Shown here piece after piece: positions 1 through 7,428 of a stretch of DNA of 23,190 nt. Position numbers and translations under genes: made by a program. The notes beneath the pieces were generated by a model. The model ran no database searches, was not told where the DNA came from, and saw only the letters and a program-made list of their open reading frames with translations. The number at the start of each line of letters is the position of its first letter. Within the stretch, counting starts at the first letter, position 1. The stretch is from a virus: the IMG/VR virus record IMGVR_UViG_3300008261_002294, positions 1 through 23,190 of that record; one strand, given 5' to 3'.

Positions 1-313
1 CAAGATCAAGGTAGGAGATAAATTAATTGAAGAAAAAATTGGTAGAACTATTAAGTGGGAACTACAGTTCTCCAAAACCTCTCCAGGGTTCCAGTCTGGT
101 GAGTATGATTTTTATTTTAGAGGTGACGATATTGGTCTTGATACCATTGGTGACTTGGTCACTACCGCAGAACTAAATGGTATTGTAGAGCGCACTGGTG
201 CTTGGTACATACTTCCTGACGGATCAAAGGTTCAAGGCAAGGAAGCATTTGTTAATCGTGTAAGAGAGGATCTTGATTTGCAAGAATCTATCAAGGCCAA
301 ACTGAATGGCTAA
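1..313 (+). CDS. recA: RecA recombinase, C-terminal part (5' truncated)
   Basis: This reading frame (codons from base 2) is open from the window edge to the TAA at 311-313, giving about 103 residues. It matches the end of RecA: a core strand (IKWELQFSKTSPGFQSGEYD) like the 'EI..NK.A.PF...EFDI' segment after loop L2, then the C-terminal domain with VERTGAWYILPDGSKVQGKE, equivalent to the bacterial 'IEKSGAWYSY.GE.IGQGKE' motif. RecA forms filaments on single-stranded DNA and drives strand exchange. The Walker A and B motifs lie upstream of the window. The stop overlaps the next gene by 8 bases, suggesting an operon with the resolvase and nuclease genes that follow. It could be a phage UvsX-like RecA. 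The family call is firm, the subfamily is not. Confidence 0.85.
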   Translation, partial: KIKVGDKLIEEKIGRTIKWELQFSKTSPGFQSGEYDFYFRGDDIGLDTIGDLVTTAELNGIVERTGAWYILPDGSKVQGKEAFVNRVREDLDLQESIKAKLNG

Positions 314-482
314 TTTTACTGTATACCAAGGCCAATGGGTTTGCCACACATGCAAGACTATAGTCCCAACATTAAGATGCTATGCAGATGAAAAAATGCT
401 AAGTTGGATGTGTAAAGATAAACACTTAACAAAAGTTTATCTTGGAAGAAGAAAGAAGAAGGACTTTGACGGAGAAGAGTGA
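306..482 (+). CDS. Small zinc-ribbon protein (58 aa)
   Basis: An ATG at 306 sits 8 bases inside the end of recA and opens a 58-residue frame ending at TGA 480-482. The protein has a CHTC pair (Cys13, Cys16) and later cysteines at about 25 and 36, followed by a basic stretch (GRRKKK) and an acidic end. This pattern fits a small zinc-binding nucleic-acid protein. Its overlap with recA before it and with the resolvase-like gene after it (41 bases) supports translational coupling in a recombination operon. The function is not known. The call rests on cysteine spacing and gene packing only. Confidence 0.55.
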   Translation: MANFTVYQGQWVCHTCKTIVPTLRCYADEKMLSWMCKDKHLTKVYLGRRKKKDFDGEE

Positions 483-747
483 GTCTAAAAGAATAGGTGC
501 AAAACAGCATAAGAATTCTGGACGAAACACTCAAAAGGGAGATGCTTCCTGGAAAAACTTTGTCGTAGACTTTAAAGAAGTTGGAAAGTCTTTTACATTA
601 AATAAAGAGGTTTGGGCAAAGGCTACCACCGATGCCATGAAGAATGGGAAGGATCCAGCCATAGTGGTCGTTATGGGCGAGGGTAACTCTAAAGTAAGAC
701 TTGCTATAATTGAGATGAGTATATTAGAAGATCTAGTGGAGGAATAA
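442..747 (+). CDS. Holliday junction resolvase-like PD-(D/E)XK protein
   Basis: This 101-residue protein begins at a TTG (442), with another possible TTG at 466. It has the layout of small phage Hjc-like resolvases: a basic N-terminal 'SKRIGAKQHKNSGR', then QKGD (Asp34), then VVDFKEV (Asp43-Phe-Lys45) as a PD-(D/E)XK-type metal site, then a strand AIVVVMGEG and a helical end. Such enzymes cut four-way junctions made during recombination or in replicated concatemers before packaging. It lies directly behind recA and ends in a TAATG overlap with the next gene. A second, unrelated resolvase candidate (RuvC-like) sits at 2160-2750. The fold assignment is by motif; the junction-cleaving role is inferred. 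Confidence 0.6.
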   Translation: MEEERRRTLTEKSESKRIGAKQHKNSGRNTQKGDASWKNFVVDFKEVGKSFTLNKEVWAKATTDAMKNGKDPAIVVVMGEGNSKVRLAIIEMSILEDLVEE

Positions 748-1052
748 TGGAACAACAACAAACAACGATAGACATGGTAAATGGTTTGGCTGAGATTGCA
801 GACTATATGCAGGATGAAGAGTTGACTACGGCTCTAACATTCATTGCTAAGATTATTATAAAGCCAGACATTCCTTTGAATGTGGCTCATATAGAAATTG
901 TAAGACTTCAAGCAATTGCAGCAAAGATGGCCTTCAAGGCAACATGGATGGCAAATGTTGACAAGTCAGATAGAGGCAAGAAGAATCTTTATTATACGGC
1001 AGCAGAGTCGTTAAATAATTTGGTGTCTGCACTAAAGTACATAACCCGATAA
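747..1052 (+). CDS. Conserved-looking phage protein of unknown function (101 aa)
   Basis: I do not recognise this protein. It is 101 residues, predicted mainly helical, without cysteine clusters or membrane segments. The C-terminal half (MAFKATWMANVDKSDRGKKN followed by an amphipathic helix) is basic. It starts at ATG 747 in a TAATG overlap with the resolvase-like gene, so it is probably translated together with it. Its position between recA/resolvase and a Cas4-like nuclease makes a recombination accessory role (mediator or DNA binding) plausible, but this is context only. A possible promoter follows its stop codon. Confidence 0.5.
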   Translation: MEQQQTTIDMVNGLAEIADYMQDEELTTALTFIAKIIIKPDIPLNVAHIEIVRLQAIAAKMAFKATWMANVDKSDRGKKNLYYTAAESLNNLVSALKYITR

Positions 1053-1054
1053 TC

Positions 1055-1069
1055 TGCTATACTTATACT
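1055..1069 (+). promoter_or_regulatory. Putative promoter before the Cas4-like gene
   Basis: An extended -10 element (TGC followed by TATACT, 1058-1063) is directly followed by a second TATACT (1064-1069). Transcription from either would start at about 1070-1076, 11-17 bases before the ATG at 1087, leaving a short leader with a purine-rich GAAACGAGAAA. No clear -35 is seen. Confidence 0.45.
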
Positions 1070-1086
1070 AACAGAAACGAGAAATC

Positions 1087-1902
1087 ATGACGAAGAATTT
1101 ATTGCATACGGTAATGATAAAGCCAGAAGAAAAGCCAATTCACCCTATCGATATTGCGGGACTTGAGGCAAAGATTAAAGAAGGCTATACGATTACCCGT
1201 GTAGATAAGCATACAACAAAGAAGACTTTTGCTCCATCGACTATTGCCTACGGGCATGGAGAGTGTGCCAGATACTGGTACCTTGCCTTTGATGGTCAAA
1301 TGTTTGAAGATAATGCAGATGCTTATAGTGCAGCCAACATGACTGCAGGAACACTATCACATGCAAGAATTCAAAACGCAATGATGAATGCTGGAATAGT
1401 TAAGGTTTATCGTGATGACGATAATGAGCCTACAACAGAGTTTAAAATTAGACATGATGATCCACCTATCTTTGGGTATGGAGATGTTATGTTTGATTGG
1501 CAAGGCCAAGAACTCATTGGTGAAATTAAAACAATGATGAACGAAGGGTTTGAATATAGAAAGGCATCAGGCAAGGCTAAAAATGGTCACCTAATGCAGT
1601 TGCTTATTTATATGAAGATCTTAAAGAGACCAGTTGGCGTAATGATTTATGAAAATAAAAATAATCATGAACTCCTCTTGATCCCTGTAGATGTAAACGA
1701 TCATTACCGTCGGTGGGTAGACCAGGCATTTGATTGGATGAGACTAGTTCGCAAGACATGGGAAGATAAAACCCTGCCAAACAAAAACTATAGATCAAAC
1801 TCCAAGATATGCAAGTCATGCCCAATTAAAAAAGCATGTGAGTCTGCAGGTCCAGGCGTGTTAAAAATAGCACCCTTGGAGATTCTCGGTGAACAATTGT
1901 AA
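1087..1902 (+). CDS. Cas4/RecB-like PD-(D/E)XK exonuclease with Fe-S cysteines
   Basis: This 271-residue protein has the RecB-family nuclease core: His92 in GTLSHARIQ, Asp133 in GYGDVMFD, the Glu146-x-Lys148 pair in IGEIKTM, and Gln171 in LMQLLIYM. It also has the four cysteines typical of Cas4/AddB-like nucleases that hold a [4Fe-4S] cluster: Cys60 (HGECARYWY) and the C-terminal trio Cys242, Cys245 and Cys251 (CKSCPIKKAC). Family members degrade DNA from ends. In phages they act with RecA-type recombinases or in genome processing. No CRISPR array or other cas gene is present, so this is a stand-alone phage nuclease. It starts at ATG 1087 behind its own putative promoter and overlaps the next gene by 14 bases. 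Confidence 0.82.
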   Translation: MTKNLLHTVMIKPEEKPIHPIDIAGLEAKIKEGYTITRVDKHTTKKTFAPSTIAYGHGECARYWYLAFDGQMFEDNADAYSAANMTAGTLSHARIQNAMMNAGIVKVYRDDDNEPTTEFKIRHDDPPIFGYGDVMFDWQGQELIGEIKTMMNEGFEYRKASGKAKNGHLMQLLIYMKILKRPVGVMIYENKNNHELLLIPVDVNDHYRRWVDQAFDWMRLVRKTWEDKTLPNKNYRSNSKICKSCPIKKACESAGPGVLKIAPLEILGEQL

Positions 1903-2173
1903 ATGCTGCGATAATCAGTTTGAGCCAACAGTATCTTACCAGATATATTGCTCTCCAAACTGTAGAGATATTGCAACAAAAGAAAAAATTGCAATAAGAT
2001 ATTTGCAATCAAAAAGGCAAAAAAGAAAAGGAAAAGTAAGGCTTTGTAAGTCTTGCTCAAACCCTCTTTCTATCTATAACGATGATCCAGTGTGTTCATC
2101 TTGTAGTGTAAACCCTGACGCAGTTCTTAAAGCAATAAAAGAAATAAAAGGAAAAATAAATGGTAAAAAATAA
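1889..2173 (+). CDS. Double zinc-finger protein (94 aa)
   Basis: This frame starts at GTG 1889, inside the end of the Cas4-like gene, and overlaps the RuvC-like gene by 14 bases. The 94-residue protein has two cysteine clusters: an N-terminal one (CKCC, then CSPNC at about 21-25) and a second near the middle (CKSC, then CSSC). They are separated by a strongly basic helix (LQSKRQKRKGK), and the tail is also lysine-rich. The pattern suggests a zinc-stabilised DNA- or RNA-binding protein. The location between two DNA-processing enzymes fits an accessory factor. The precise family is not recognised. Confidence 0.6.
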   Translation: MNNCKCCDNQFEPTVSYQIYCSPNCRDIATKEKIAIRYLQSKRQKRKGKVRLCKSCSNPLSIYNDDPVCSSCSVNPDAVLKAIKEIKGKINGKK

Positions 2174-2750
2174 GTGGGGGCTAGAAGTAAAGCCACATAC
2201 AATTTGCGCTATTGATGCTAGTACTAATAGCCTTGCCTTTTCTTTGTTTGCTGGAGAAGATCTTGGATCAGTTGGAAAGATTAATTTTGAAGGAAACAAT
2301 ACCTATGAAAAGGTCATGGACGCAGGCAAAAAAGTAAAGGGATTTTTTGATATATATGGTGGGTTTGAGGCAATAATTATTGAGCACACTGTGTTTATGA
2401 ATAGCCCAAAGACTGCTGCTGATCTTGCATTAGTACAAGGAGCAATCCTTGGGGCTGCAGGTCAATCAGGAACAAAAGTTATTGGAACTGTGTCACCAAT
2501 TACTTGGCAAAACTATATAGGAAATAAAAAAATATCTAAAGATGAGCAGTTGTTCATTCGTTCACAGCATCCTGGAAAGTCAGTTTCCTGGTATAAAACT
2601 TACGAAAGAAACCTTCGCAAAGAAAGAACTATAAAGTTTATTAATACAATCTATGATAGAACTATTACTGATAATGATGTTGCCGATGCTTGTGGTATTG
2701 GACACTGGGCCATAAAAAACTGGGGTAAAGCAATTGGAATTGACAAATAG
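2160..2750 (+). CDS. RuvC-like Holliday junction resolvase
   Basis: This 196-residue RNase H-fold protein has the RuvC layout: a first strand with the catalytic aspartate (ICAIDASTNSLAFS, Asp19), a second acidic site (AIIIEHTVF, about residue 75), and a C-terminal acidic helix (TDNDVADACGIGHWA) that supplies the last metal ligands. RuvC-type enzymes cleave four-way DNA junctions. In phages they resolve recombination intermediates and branches before packaging. The ATG at 2160 overlaps the zinc-finger gene upstream by 14 bases. It coexists with a PD-(D/E)XK resolvase-like protein at 442-747. The assignment is by motifs, and the fold call is confident. Confidence 0.8.
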   Translation: MVKNKWGLEVKPHTICAIDASTNSLAFSLFAGEDLGSVGKINFEGNNTYEKVMDAGKKVKGFFDIYGGFEAIIIEHTVFMNSPKTAADLALVQGAILGAAGQSGTKVIGTVSPITWQNYIGNKKISKDEQLFIRSQHPGKSVSWYKTYERNLRKERTIKFINTIYDRTITDNDVADACGIGHWAIKNWGKAIGIDK

Positions 2751-2754
2751 TATC

Positions 2755-2910
2755 ATGGCTGCTAAACTATATACAAGTGAGACTTTTATGCGTAAGAGAT
2801 ATCTTATGGATAAGAAGACTCCAGAAGAGATTGCAAAGGAATGCGGAGTGAGTCTAGAGACCATATATGTATACCTTGCTAAGTTTGGATTAAGGAGGTC
2901 GAAACGATGA
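2755..2910 (+). CDS. Small helix-turn-helix DNA-binding protein (51 aa)
   Basis: This 51-residue frame starts at ATG 2755, five bases after the RuvC-like stop. It contains a clear helix-turn-helix: TPEEIAKECGVSLETIYVYL, followed by a basic end (KFGLRRSKR). This resembles the homeodomain-like/sigma-region-4-like HTH of resolvases and small phage regulators. No other domain is present. Its stop overlaps the next start (ATGA at 2907-2910), so it is co-translated. A purine-rich AAGGAGG near its 3' end serves as the ribosome site of that next gene. The target is unknown. Confidence 0.6.
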   Translation: MAAKLYTSETFMRKRYLMDKKTPEEIAKECGVSLETIYVYLAKFGLRRSKR

Positions 2911-3029
2911 ATAAAATCGAAAAAGCATTAGTGGCACTTGCTGTAGCAGGTACTGTTGGCTTTGCTTTTGCCTTTGCTGCACTAAAAGGAATTCCAGAAG
3001 CATTTGATTGGGAGTCAGACGATGAGTGA
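2907..3029 (+). CDS. Small single-pass membrane protein (40 aa)
   Basis: This 40-residue protein starts at ATG 2907 behind AAGGAGG, an excellent ribosome-binding site about 8 bases upstream that supports the gene being real. It has a short basic head (MNKIEK), one Ala/Gly/Phe-rich membrane segment (about residues 7-27) and an acidic tail (DWESDDE). A cleavable signal peptide is less likely because almost nothing would remain. It overlaps the DUF3310 gene by 8 bases. The function is unknown. Confidence 0.55.
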   Translation: MNKIEKALVALAVAGTVGFAFAFAALKGIPEAFDWESDDE

Positions 3030-3264
3030 TAACTTAAACATAACGGTTGACCAAGTTAATAATCCTTTACACTACACATCAGACCCGTCTGGTATTGAGT
3101 GCATTGAAATAACTCGTCATCGTAATTTTAATATTGGTAATGCCTTTAAGTATTTGTGGAGAGCAGGACTTAAAGATGAGGAAAAGACAATACAGGATCT
3201 TGAGAAAGCAATTTTTTATATCAAGGATGAAATCAATAGACTAGAGGGAAAATATGTCAACTGA
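3022..3264 (+). CDS. DUF3310 family protein
   Basis: The 80-residue protein from ATG 3022 matches the phage DUF3310 (SaV-like) family: an N-terminal VNNPLHYTSDPSGIECIEIT motif, then the core 'NIGNAFKYLWRAGLK' and a helical 'QDLEKAIFYIKDEI'. The family is widespread in phages and is sometimes labelled nucleotide-kinase-like without proof. A longer frame from TTG 3004 exists, but the ATG gives the normal family N-terminus. It overlaps the membrane peptide gene upstream and the terminase small-subunit gene downstream (11 bases). Confidence 0.85.
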   Translation: MSDNLNITVDQVNNPLHYTSDPSGIECIEITRHRNFNIGNAFKYLWRAGLKDEEKTIQDLEKAIFYIKDEINRLEGKYVN

Positions 3265-3790
3265 AGATGATCTAGTTAAGCACCTTGATCAAGTAAATCA
3301 GGTAGTAGAAGAATATCTTAAGGGTAATGATCCAACAGTAATTTCAAAACAACTTGACATTCCAAGACAAAGAGTTGTTACTCTCATCAATGAATGGAAA
3401 GTCATGGCTTCGGCTAATGATGCTATCCGTGCTCGTGCTAAGGAAGCCCTGGCTGCAGCAGATACACACTATAGCAAACTGGTTTCTCGTACATATGAAG
3501 TTATTGATGAAGCATCAATGACAAACAATCTTAGCGCAAAGACTGCAGCAATTAAACTTGTTATGGACATTGAATCTAAGCGTATTGACATGCTACAAAA
3601 GGCTGGTCTGCTTGAGAACAAGGAACTTGCAGAAGAGATGATGGAGATTGAAAAAAGGCAGGAAGTTCTTGTTCTTATTCTAAAAGATATAGCATCAGAA
3701 TACCCACAAATTCGTGATGAGATTATGCGTAGACTATCTTCATTTGCAAAAGACAACGAGGTGATTACAGTTGTCCACGATGTTCAATGA
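3254..3790 (+). CDS. Putative terminase small subunit
   Basis: This 178-residue protein directly precedes and overlaps the large terminase gene, the usual place of the small subunit that recognises phage DNA and regulates packaging. Its N-terminal third contains a helix-turn-helix-like segment (NDPTVISKQLDIPRQRVVTL). The rest is a long, highly charged helical region (about residues 55-165) that could form the oligomer core. No ATPase or nuclease motif is present. Small terminases diverge strongly, so the call rests mostly on gene order, size and the HTH. Confidence 0.65.
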   Translation: MSTEDDLVKHLDQVNQVVEEYLKGNDPTVISKQLDIPRQRVVTLINEWKVMASANDAIRARAKEALAAADTHYSKLVSRTYEVIDEASMTNNLSAKTAAIKLVMDIESKRIDMLQKAGLLENKELAEEMMEIEKRQEVLVLILKDIASEYPQIRDEIMRRLSSFAKDNEVITVVHDVQ

Positions 3791-5555
3791 GTTTCTTGAG
3801 GTACTAAAAGATAACCATTTTCAAGAAACCCCAGTAGATGCAAAGACATTCGTTGAGGGTGAAGCATACCTGGGTCAACCTGGATTGTCTGATATCCAGT
3901 ACGATATTGTAGAGGCCATGAGCCAGATTTATCGTAAAGAAGATCTCATCGATATAATGGGAGAAGAAGAAGGAACAAGGTATTTTGAAAAATATACAAA
4001 GAATGAGATTATCCTGCAACTTGGCAAGGGATCTGGAAAAGACTTCGTATCAACAGTAGCATGTGCGTATATTGTATACAAATTATTGTGTTTGAAAGAC
4101 CCAGCAAAGTATTTTGGTAAGCCAAGTGGAGATGCTATTGACCTAATCAATGTGGCTATTAACGCACAACAGGCTAAAAATGTTTTCTTTAAAGGTTTTA
4201 AATCAAAGATTGAAAGATCCCCGTGGTTTTCTGGAAAGTATTATGCAAAAGCAGACTCTATTGAGTTTGACAAGTCTATAACTGTTTACTCTGGCCACTC
4301 AGAAAGAGAATCACATGAGGGTTTAAACCTTCTTCTTGCAGTGCTTGATGAGATTTCTGGTTTTGCATCTGAAGTTGGAACAGGTAACGAACAAGGAAAA
4401 ACTGCTGAGAATATCTACAAGGCATTCCGTGGATCAGTTGACTCTCGCTTTCCAGACCTTGGCAAAGTTGTTTTGCTTTCATTCCCAAGATACCCAGGAG
4501 ACTATATCTCAGAAAAGTACGATGCAGTTATTGCTGAGAAAGAGGTAGTTGAAAGAACTCACGAGTTTATTATTAATCCATTACTTCCTGATACAGACCC
4601 AGATAATAAGTTTGAAATTTCCTGGGATGAAGATCACATCATCTCATACAAATATCCAGGGGTGTTTGCATTAAAAAGACCAACATGGGAAGTAAACCCA
4701 ACAAGACAGATTGACGATTTTAAGATTGCCTTTATGACTGACCTTGGAGATGCAATGATGCGCTTTACATGCGTACCAACCTTTGCTTCTGATGCATTCT
4801 TTAAGCAACAGGAAAAAGTAAGAGCCTGTATGACACTTAGAAACCCTGTGGATAACTTTAGAAGGTTTGACGAAGCCTTTAAACCAGATCCAACTAAGAA
4901 GTATTATGTACACGCTGACCTTGCCCAGAAGCACGATAAGTGTGCAGTTGCTATTGCACATGTAGAAAAATGGGTAAACATACAAGTCATTAACAACTAC
5001 GAACAAGTAGCACCAATTGTAGTAGTAGATGCAGTAGCATGGTGGGAACCAAAAATAGAAGGCCCAGTTAATCTTTCAGAAGTTAAACAATGGATTCAGA
5101 ACCTTAGAAGGATAGGGTTTGATATTGGAATGGTTTCTTTTGACCGTTGGCAATCATTTGATATTCAAAATGAATTAAAGCAGGTTGGAATGAAGACTGA
5201 TACTGTTTCTGTTGCTAAGAAGCACTATGAGGATATGGCTATGCTTGTATACGAGGAAAGACTTGCTATGCCTGCAATTGATTTATTATTTGAAGAACTA
5301 ACCCAGTTAAAGATCATGAAAAATGACAGAGTTGACCACCCCCGCAAAAAGTCTAAGGACTTAGCAGATGCGGTATGTGGAGCAATATTTGGGGCAATAT
5401 CACATACCCCAAAAAATATGGATACAGAGGTAGAGGTTCATACATTTAGGGATAGGCCTAAGCAGTTTGACGAACTACCCGACAATGTGATACACTATAA
5501 ACCTAGCCAAATAGAAGACATAAAAGACTATTTGGATGGATTAAAAACACTATAA
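3780..5555 (+). CDS. terL: Terminase large subunit
   Basis: The DNA-packaging motor: an ATPase that pumps DNA into the prohead and a nuclease that cuts concatemers. In the 591-residue protein from ATG 3780, Walker A is LGKGSGKD (Lys about 87) and Walker B is LLLAVLDE (Asp190-Glu191). The C-terminal RNase H-like nuclease has three acidic sites: HADLA (about Asp380), SFDRW (about Asp455) and KDLADAVCGAI (about Asp527/530). The length is normal for the family. An upstream in-frame TTG at 3771 would add three residues; the ATG is preferred. It overlaps the small-subunit gene by 11 bases. What follows is not a portal gene but an exported surface protein. Confidence 0.93.
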   Translation: MFNEFLEVLKDNHFQETPVDAKTFVEGEAYLGQPGLSDIQYDIVEAMSQIYRKEDLIDIMGEEEGTRYFEKYTKNEIILQLGKGSGKDFVSTVACAYIVYKLLCLKDPAKYFGKPSGDAIDLINVAINAQQAKNVFFKGFKSKIERSPWFSGKYYAKADSIEFDKSITVYSGHSERESHEGLNLLLAVLDEISGFASEVGTGNEQGKTAENIYKAFRGSVDSRFPDLGKVVLLSFPRYPGDYISEKYDAVIAEKEVVERTHEFIINPLLPDTDPDNKFEISWDEDHIISYKYPGVFALKRPTWEVNPTRQIDDFKIAFMTDLGDAMMRFTCVPTFASDAFFKQQEKVRACMTLRNPVDNFRRFDEAFKPDPTKKYYVHADLAQKHDKCAVAIAHVEKWVNIQVINNYEQVAPIVVVDAVAWWEPKIEGPVNLSEVKQWIQNLRRIGFDIGMVSFDRWQSFDIQNELKQVGMKTDTVSVAKKHYEDMAMLVYEERLAMPAIDLLFEELTQLKIMKNDRVDHPRKKSKDLADAVCGAIFGAISHTPKNMDTEVEVHTFRDRPKQFDELPDNVIHYKPSQIEDIKDYLDGLKTL

Positions 5556-5574
5556 AAGAAAAGGAACAAATTAA

Positions 5575-6735
5575 ATGAACTCATTTAAGAAAATCGCACT
5601 AGCCATGGTTGCAGCCATGACTTTGGGCACAATGGTAGCAACACCTGCAAGTGCTGCTGTAATGACAGTCGCTGTATCGCTTGACACTGTAGCAAATACT
5701 ACAAACTCAGCAATTGCAACGCCTGCATCATTACCAGTACCTGCAGACAACACAGTAGATGCTGCTGACGCACTAAAGTTTATTGCAACAGTTGATGTTG
5801 GAACAAGCGTAACAGTCGCAGCAACAAATGCAACAATCGTGTCTGCACTACACACAACTGCTGCACCAGTAGGAGCAACATCAGGATCTTCATCTTTGAC
5901 AATTGCCACTGGTACAGGAACAACAGCAACATTTTATGTCTACACAAAGACAACAGCAATTGGTACAGTTGTAATCACTAACGGTGGAACACAACTTACA
6001 TACTACGTACAGGGAACTGCTGGTAAGATTAACACTCTAACAGTATCTGCTCCTGCTACAGGTGCTGCTGGCACAAAGCAAGATGTTACAGTAACTGCAA
6101 CAGATACATTTGGTAACAAGGTTTCTGGTAAGTCAATTACTGCAACAGTATTTGCTGCAACAGCAACACTAGATACAGCAACAGCAACAACTGGCGCTAC
6201 ACTTTCAGACTTTGGAGTTGCAAAGTTTGTTGCAACACTTCCAGCATCTGGAACACGATCACTAATCACATTTTCACCTACAACATCATCAGATGCAACA
6301 TCTGCAGATGTAGTTGGTCTGCCAGTTCGTGTGCTATCACCGTTCGCAGAAATTACAGTTCGTGATCTAGTATCAGAACTTTCTGCACAGATTGCTGCAA
6401 AGGATGCAGCACTTGCTGCAAAGGCTGCTTCAGACGCAGCCAAGGCTGCTTCAGATCTAGCACTAGTCAGAGCAACTGCAGAGCATGTCGCTCTACTTGC
6501 TGCTGAAAAGGCTGCTTCTGTTAAGGCACTTGCAGACGCAAAGACTGCTTCAGACAAGGCACTTGCTGATGCAAAGACTGCCTCAGACAAGGTTGTTCTT
6601 GATAAGGATGCAACTATTGCTAAGTTGACAGCAGATAATGCTGCTGCACTTAAGGCAATTAAGACATCATTCAATGCACTTGCTAAGAAGTGGAATGCAA
6701 AGAATCCAAAGGCTAAGGTTACTTACCTTAAGTAA
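5575..6735 (+). CDS. Secreted Ala/Thr-rich surface protein with Ig-like region and coiled coil
   Basis: The 386-residue protein starts with a typical Sec signal peptide (NSFKKIALAMVAAMTLG, cleavage near TPASA-A, residue about 27). The next ~230 residues are rich in Ala, Thr, Val and Ser with alternating beta-like patterns. One segment (DVTVTATDTFGNKVSGKSIT) is typical of bacterial Ig-like repeats. From about residue 270 there is an Ala/Lys/Asp coiled coil with near-repeats of ALADAKTASDK, ending in a basic tail (WNAKNPKAKVTYLK). It resembles host cell-surface or S-layer-type proteins more than a virion protein. A GGAACA ribosome site precedes ATG 5575, 19 bases after terL, and a strong terminator follows. 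The role is unknown; adhesion or surface coating is inferred. Confidence 0.72.
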   Translation: MNSFKKIALAMVAAMTLGTMVATPASAAVMTVAVSLDTVANTTNSAIATPASLPVPADNTVDAADALKFIATVDVGTSVTVAATNATIVSALHTTAAPVGATSGSSSLTIATGTGTTATFYVYTKTTAIGTVVITNGGTQLTYYVQGTAGKINTLTVSAPATGAAGTKQDVTVTATDTFGNKVSGKSITATVFAATATLDTATATTGATLSDFGVAKFVATLPASGTRSLITFSPTTSSDATSADVVGLPVRVLSPFAEITVRDLVSELSAQIAAKDAALAAKAASDAAKAASDLALVRATAEHVALLAAEKAASVKALADAKTASDKALADAKTASDKVVLDKDATIAKLTADNAAALKAIKTSFNALAKKWNAKNPKAKVTYLK

Positions 6736-6750
6736 TTAGTCCAACGACTG

Positions 6751-6784
6751 GGGGAGTGGGGAAACCTGCTCCCCTTTTTGTTTT
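6751..6784 (+). terminator. Rho-independent terminator after the surface protein gene
   Basis: A ten-pair stem (GGGGAGTGGG 6751-6760 with CCTGCTCCCC 6765-6774, including two G-T wobbles) closes on a GAAA tetraloop. It is followed by TTTTTGTTTT. This is a textbook intrinsic terminator, 16 bases after the stop codon. The next promoter begins ten bases after it. Confidence 0.92.
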
Positions 6785-6790
6785 AGGTAA

Positions 6791-6804
6791 TGGTATAATT
6801 TAGT
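6791..6804 (+). promoter_or_regulatory. Extended -10 promoter, leaderless start of the cupin gene
   Basis: TGG-TATAAT (TATAAT 6794-6799) is an extended -10 element. The ATG at 6805 is five bases after it, so transcription should begin at or beside the start codon. There is no room for a Shine-Dalgarno sequence on the mRNA. No -35 is visible; the upstream region is the terminator tail. Confidence 0.75.
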
Positions 6805-7380
6805 ATGTTTAATTTAATAAAAGAAGCAAAAGAAAACAAGCACGAGGTGCTATTTGAAAAATATCAAACCCCAGAAATAACATGGGAGGATATGATGAAC
6901 TACATATATAAAGAGTCTACTATAGAAAATAAAAACTTAAAAGAAAGAGTAGAAAAGGTAAACAATCCTTCTGCTTTAGACTATATTGGAAATATACAAA
7001 TACAAGAAAGGTTTTGGCTTGCCCCACAAACTCATAACCTTTTCGATGAGTTTGCTGGAGTATCAGAACTGCTATATAAGATAAACAACTCTGTAGATAA
7101 TAGAGATTGTGGCTATTATAAAAAGCAAACACATAACTGCTCTTCTGACTGGCATCCGCAGGGCATTAGGATGTCCCTTTCTAATAGGTTAGTCAGCGAT
7201 CACAATGATCCACACGATGTTTTTTACTGGCAAATACTTGGAACATCTTTTTGGAAGATAGATAATAAAAAAACATATGAATTAAAACCAGGGGATATGC
7301 TTTACCTTCCTTTAGAGAACTCACATTCAGTTTGGTGTGATGGGCCAAGAGCAGGATTGCTCATTGACAATCTTAATTAA
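6805..7380 (+). CDS. Cupin/JmjC-like putative Fe(II) oxygenase
   Basis: In this 191-residue protein the C-terminal half has a cupin signature: His133-x-Asp135 (SDHNDPHDVFYWQILG), a strand with FWKI, then YELKPGDMLYLPLENSHSVW with His174. An HxD...H triad on a double-stranded beta-helix is the iron site of JmjC/Cupin_4-type 2-oxoglutarate hydroxylases and of some sugar epimerases. The N-terminal half is charged and not recognised. The gene is isolated: terminator before it, leaderless promoter at its start, another promoter right after its stop. That is the layout of a moron. Substrate unknown; a cupin with another chemistry is possible. Confidence 0.62.
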   Translation: MFNLIKEAKENKHEVLFEKYQTPEITWEDMMNYIYKESTIENKNLKERVEKVNNPSALDYIGNIQIQERFWLAPQTHNLFDEFAGVSELLYKINNSVDNRDCGYYKKQTHNCSSDWHPQGIRMSLSNRLVSDHNDPHDVFYWQILGTSFWKIDNKKTYELKPGDMLYLPLENSHSVWCDGPRAGLLIDNLN

Positions 7381-7381
7381 A

Positions 7382-7390
7382 TGATATAAT
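7382..7390 (+). promoter_or_regulatory. Extended -10 promoter of the PA14 adhesin gene
   Basis: TGA-TATAAT (TATAAT 7385-7390) lies directly after the cupin gene stop. The predicted transcript starts near 7397 with a small hairpin at its 5' end (CAGAC 7399-7403, GTCTG 7408-7412) and then a strong purine-rich ribosome site. Confidence 0.7.
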
Positions 7391-7398
7391 AACCTTAT

Positions 7399-7425
7399 CA
7401 GACATCAGTCTGCAAGGGGGAAAGG
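7399..7425 (+). promoter_or_regulatory. 5' hairpin and ribosome-binding site that fix an ATT start
   Basis: A five-pair hairpin (CAGAC-ATCA-GTCTG) at the expected 5' end of the mRNA is followed by AAGGGGGAAAGG (7414-7425). The only in-frame codon at a workable distance is ATT 7429. The codon just before it, 7426-7428, is an in-frame TAA, which excludes any start further upstream. Confidence 0.65.
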
Positions 7426-7428
7426 TAA

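Noticed and set aside
1087-1902. Cas4-like gene as part of a CRISPR-Cas adaptation locus
   Set aside because: No repeats, cas1 or cas2 are present; the neighbours are recombination genes.
3004-3021. TTG start giving a longer DUF3310 protein
   Set aside because: The ATG at 3022 gives the family-typical N-terminus; the extension is the out-of-frame end of the upstream membrane peptide.
6003-6674. Long minus-strand open frame (223 codons) opposite the Ala-rich surface protein gene
   Set aside because: It is the reverse of alanine/threonine codon repeats, which seldom give stop codons on the other strand. There is no start signal, and the + strand gene has a signal peptide, ribosome site and terminator.
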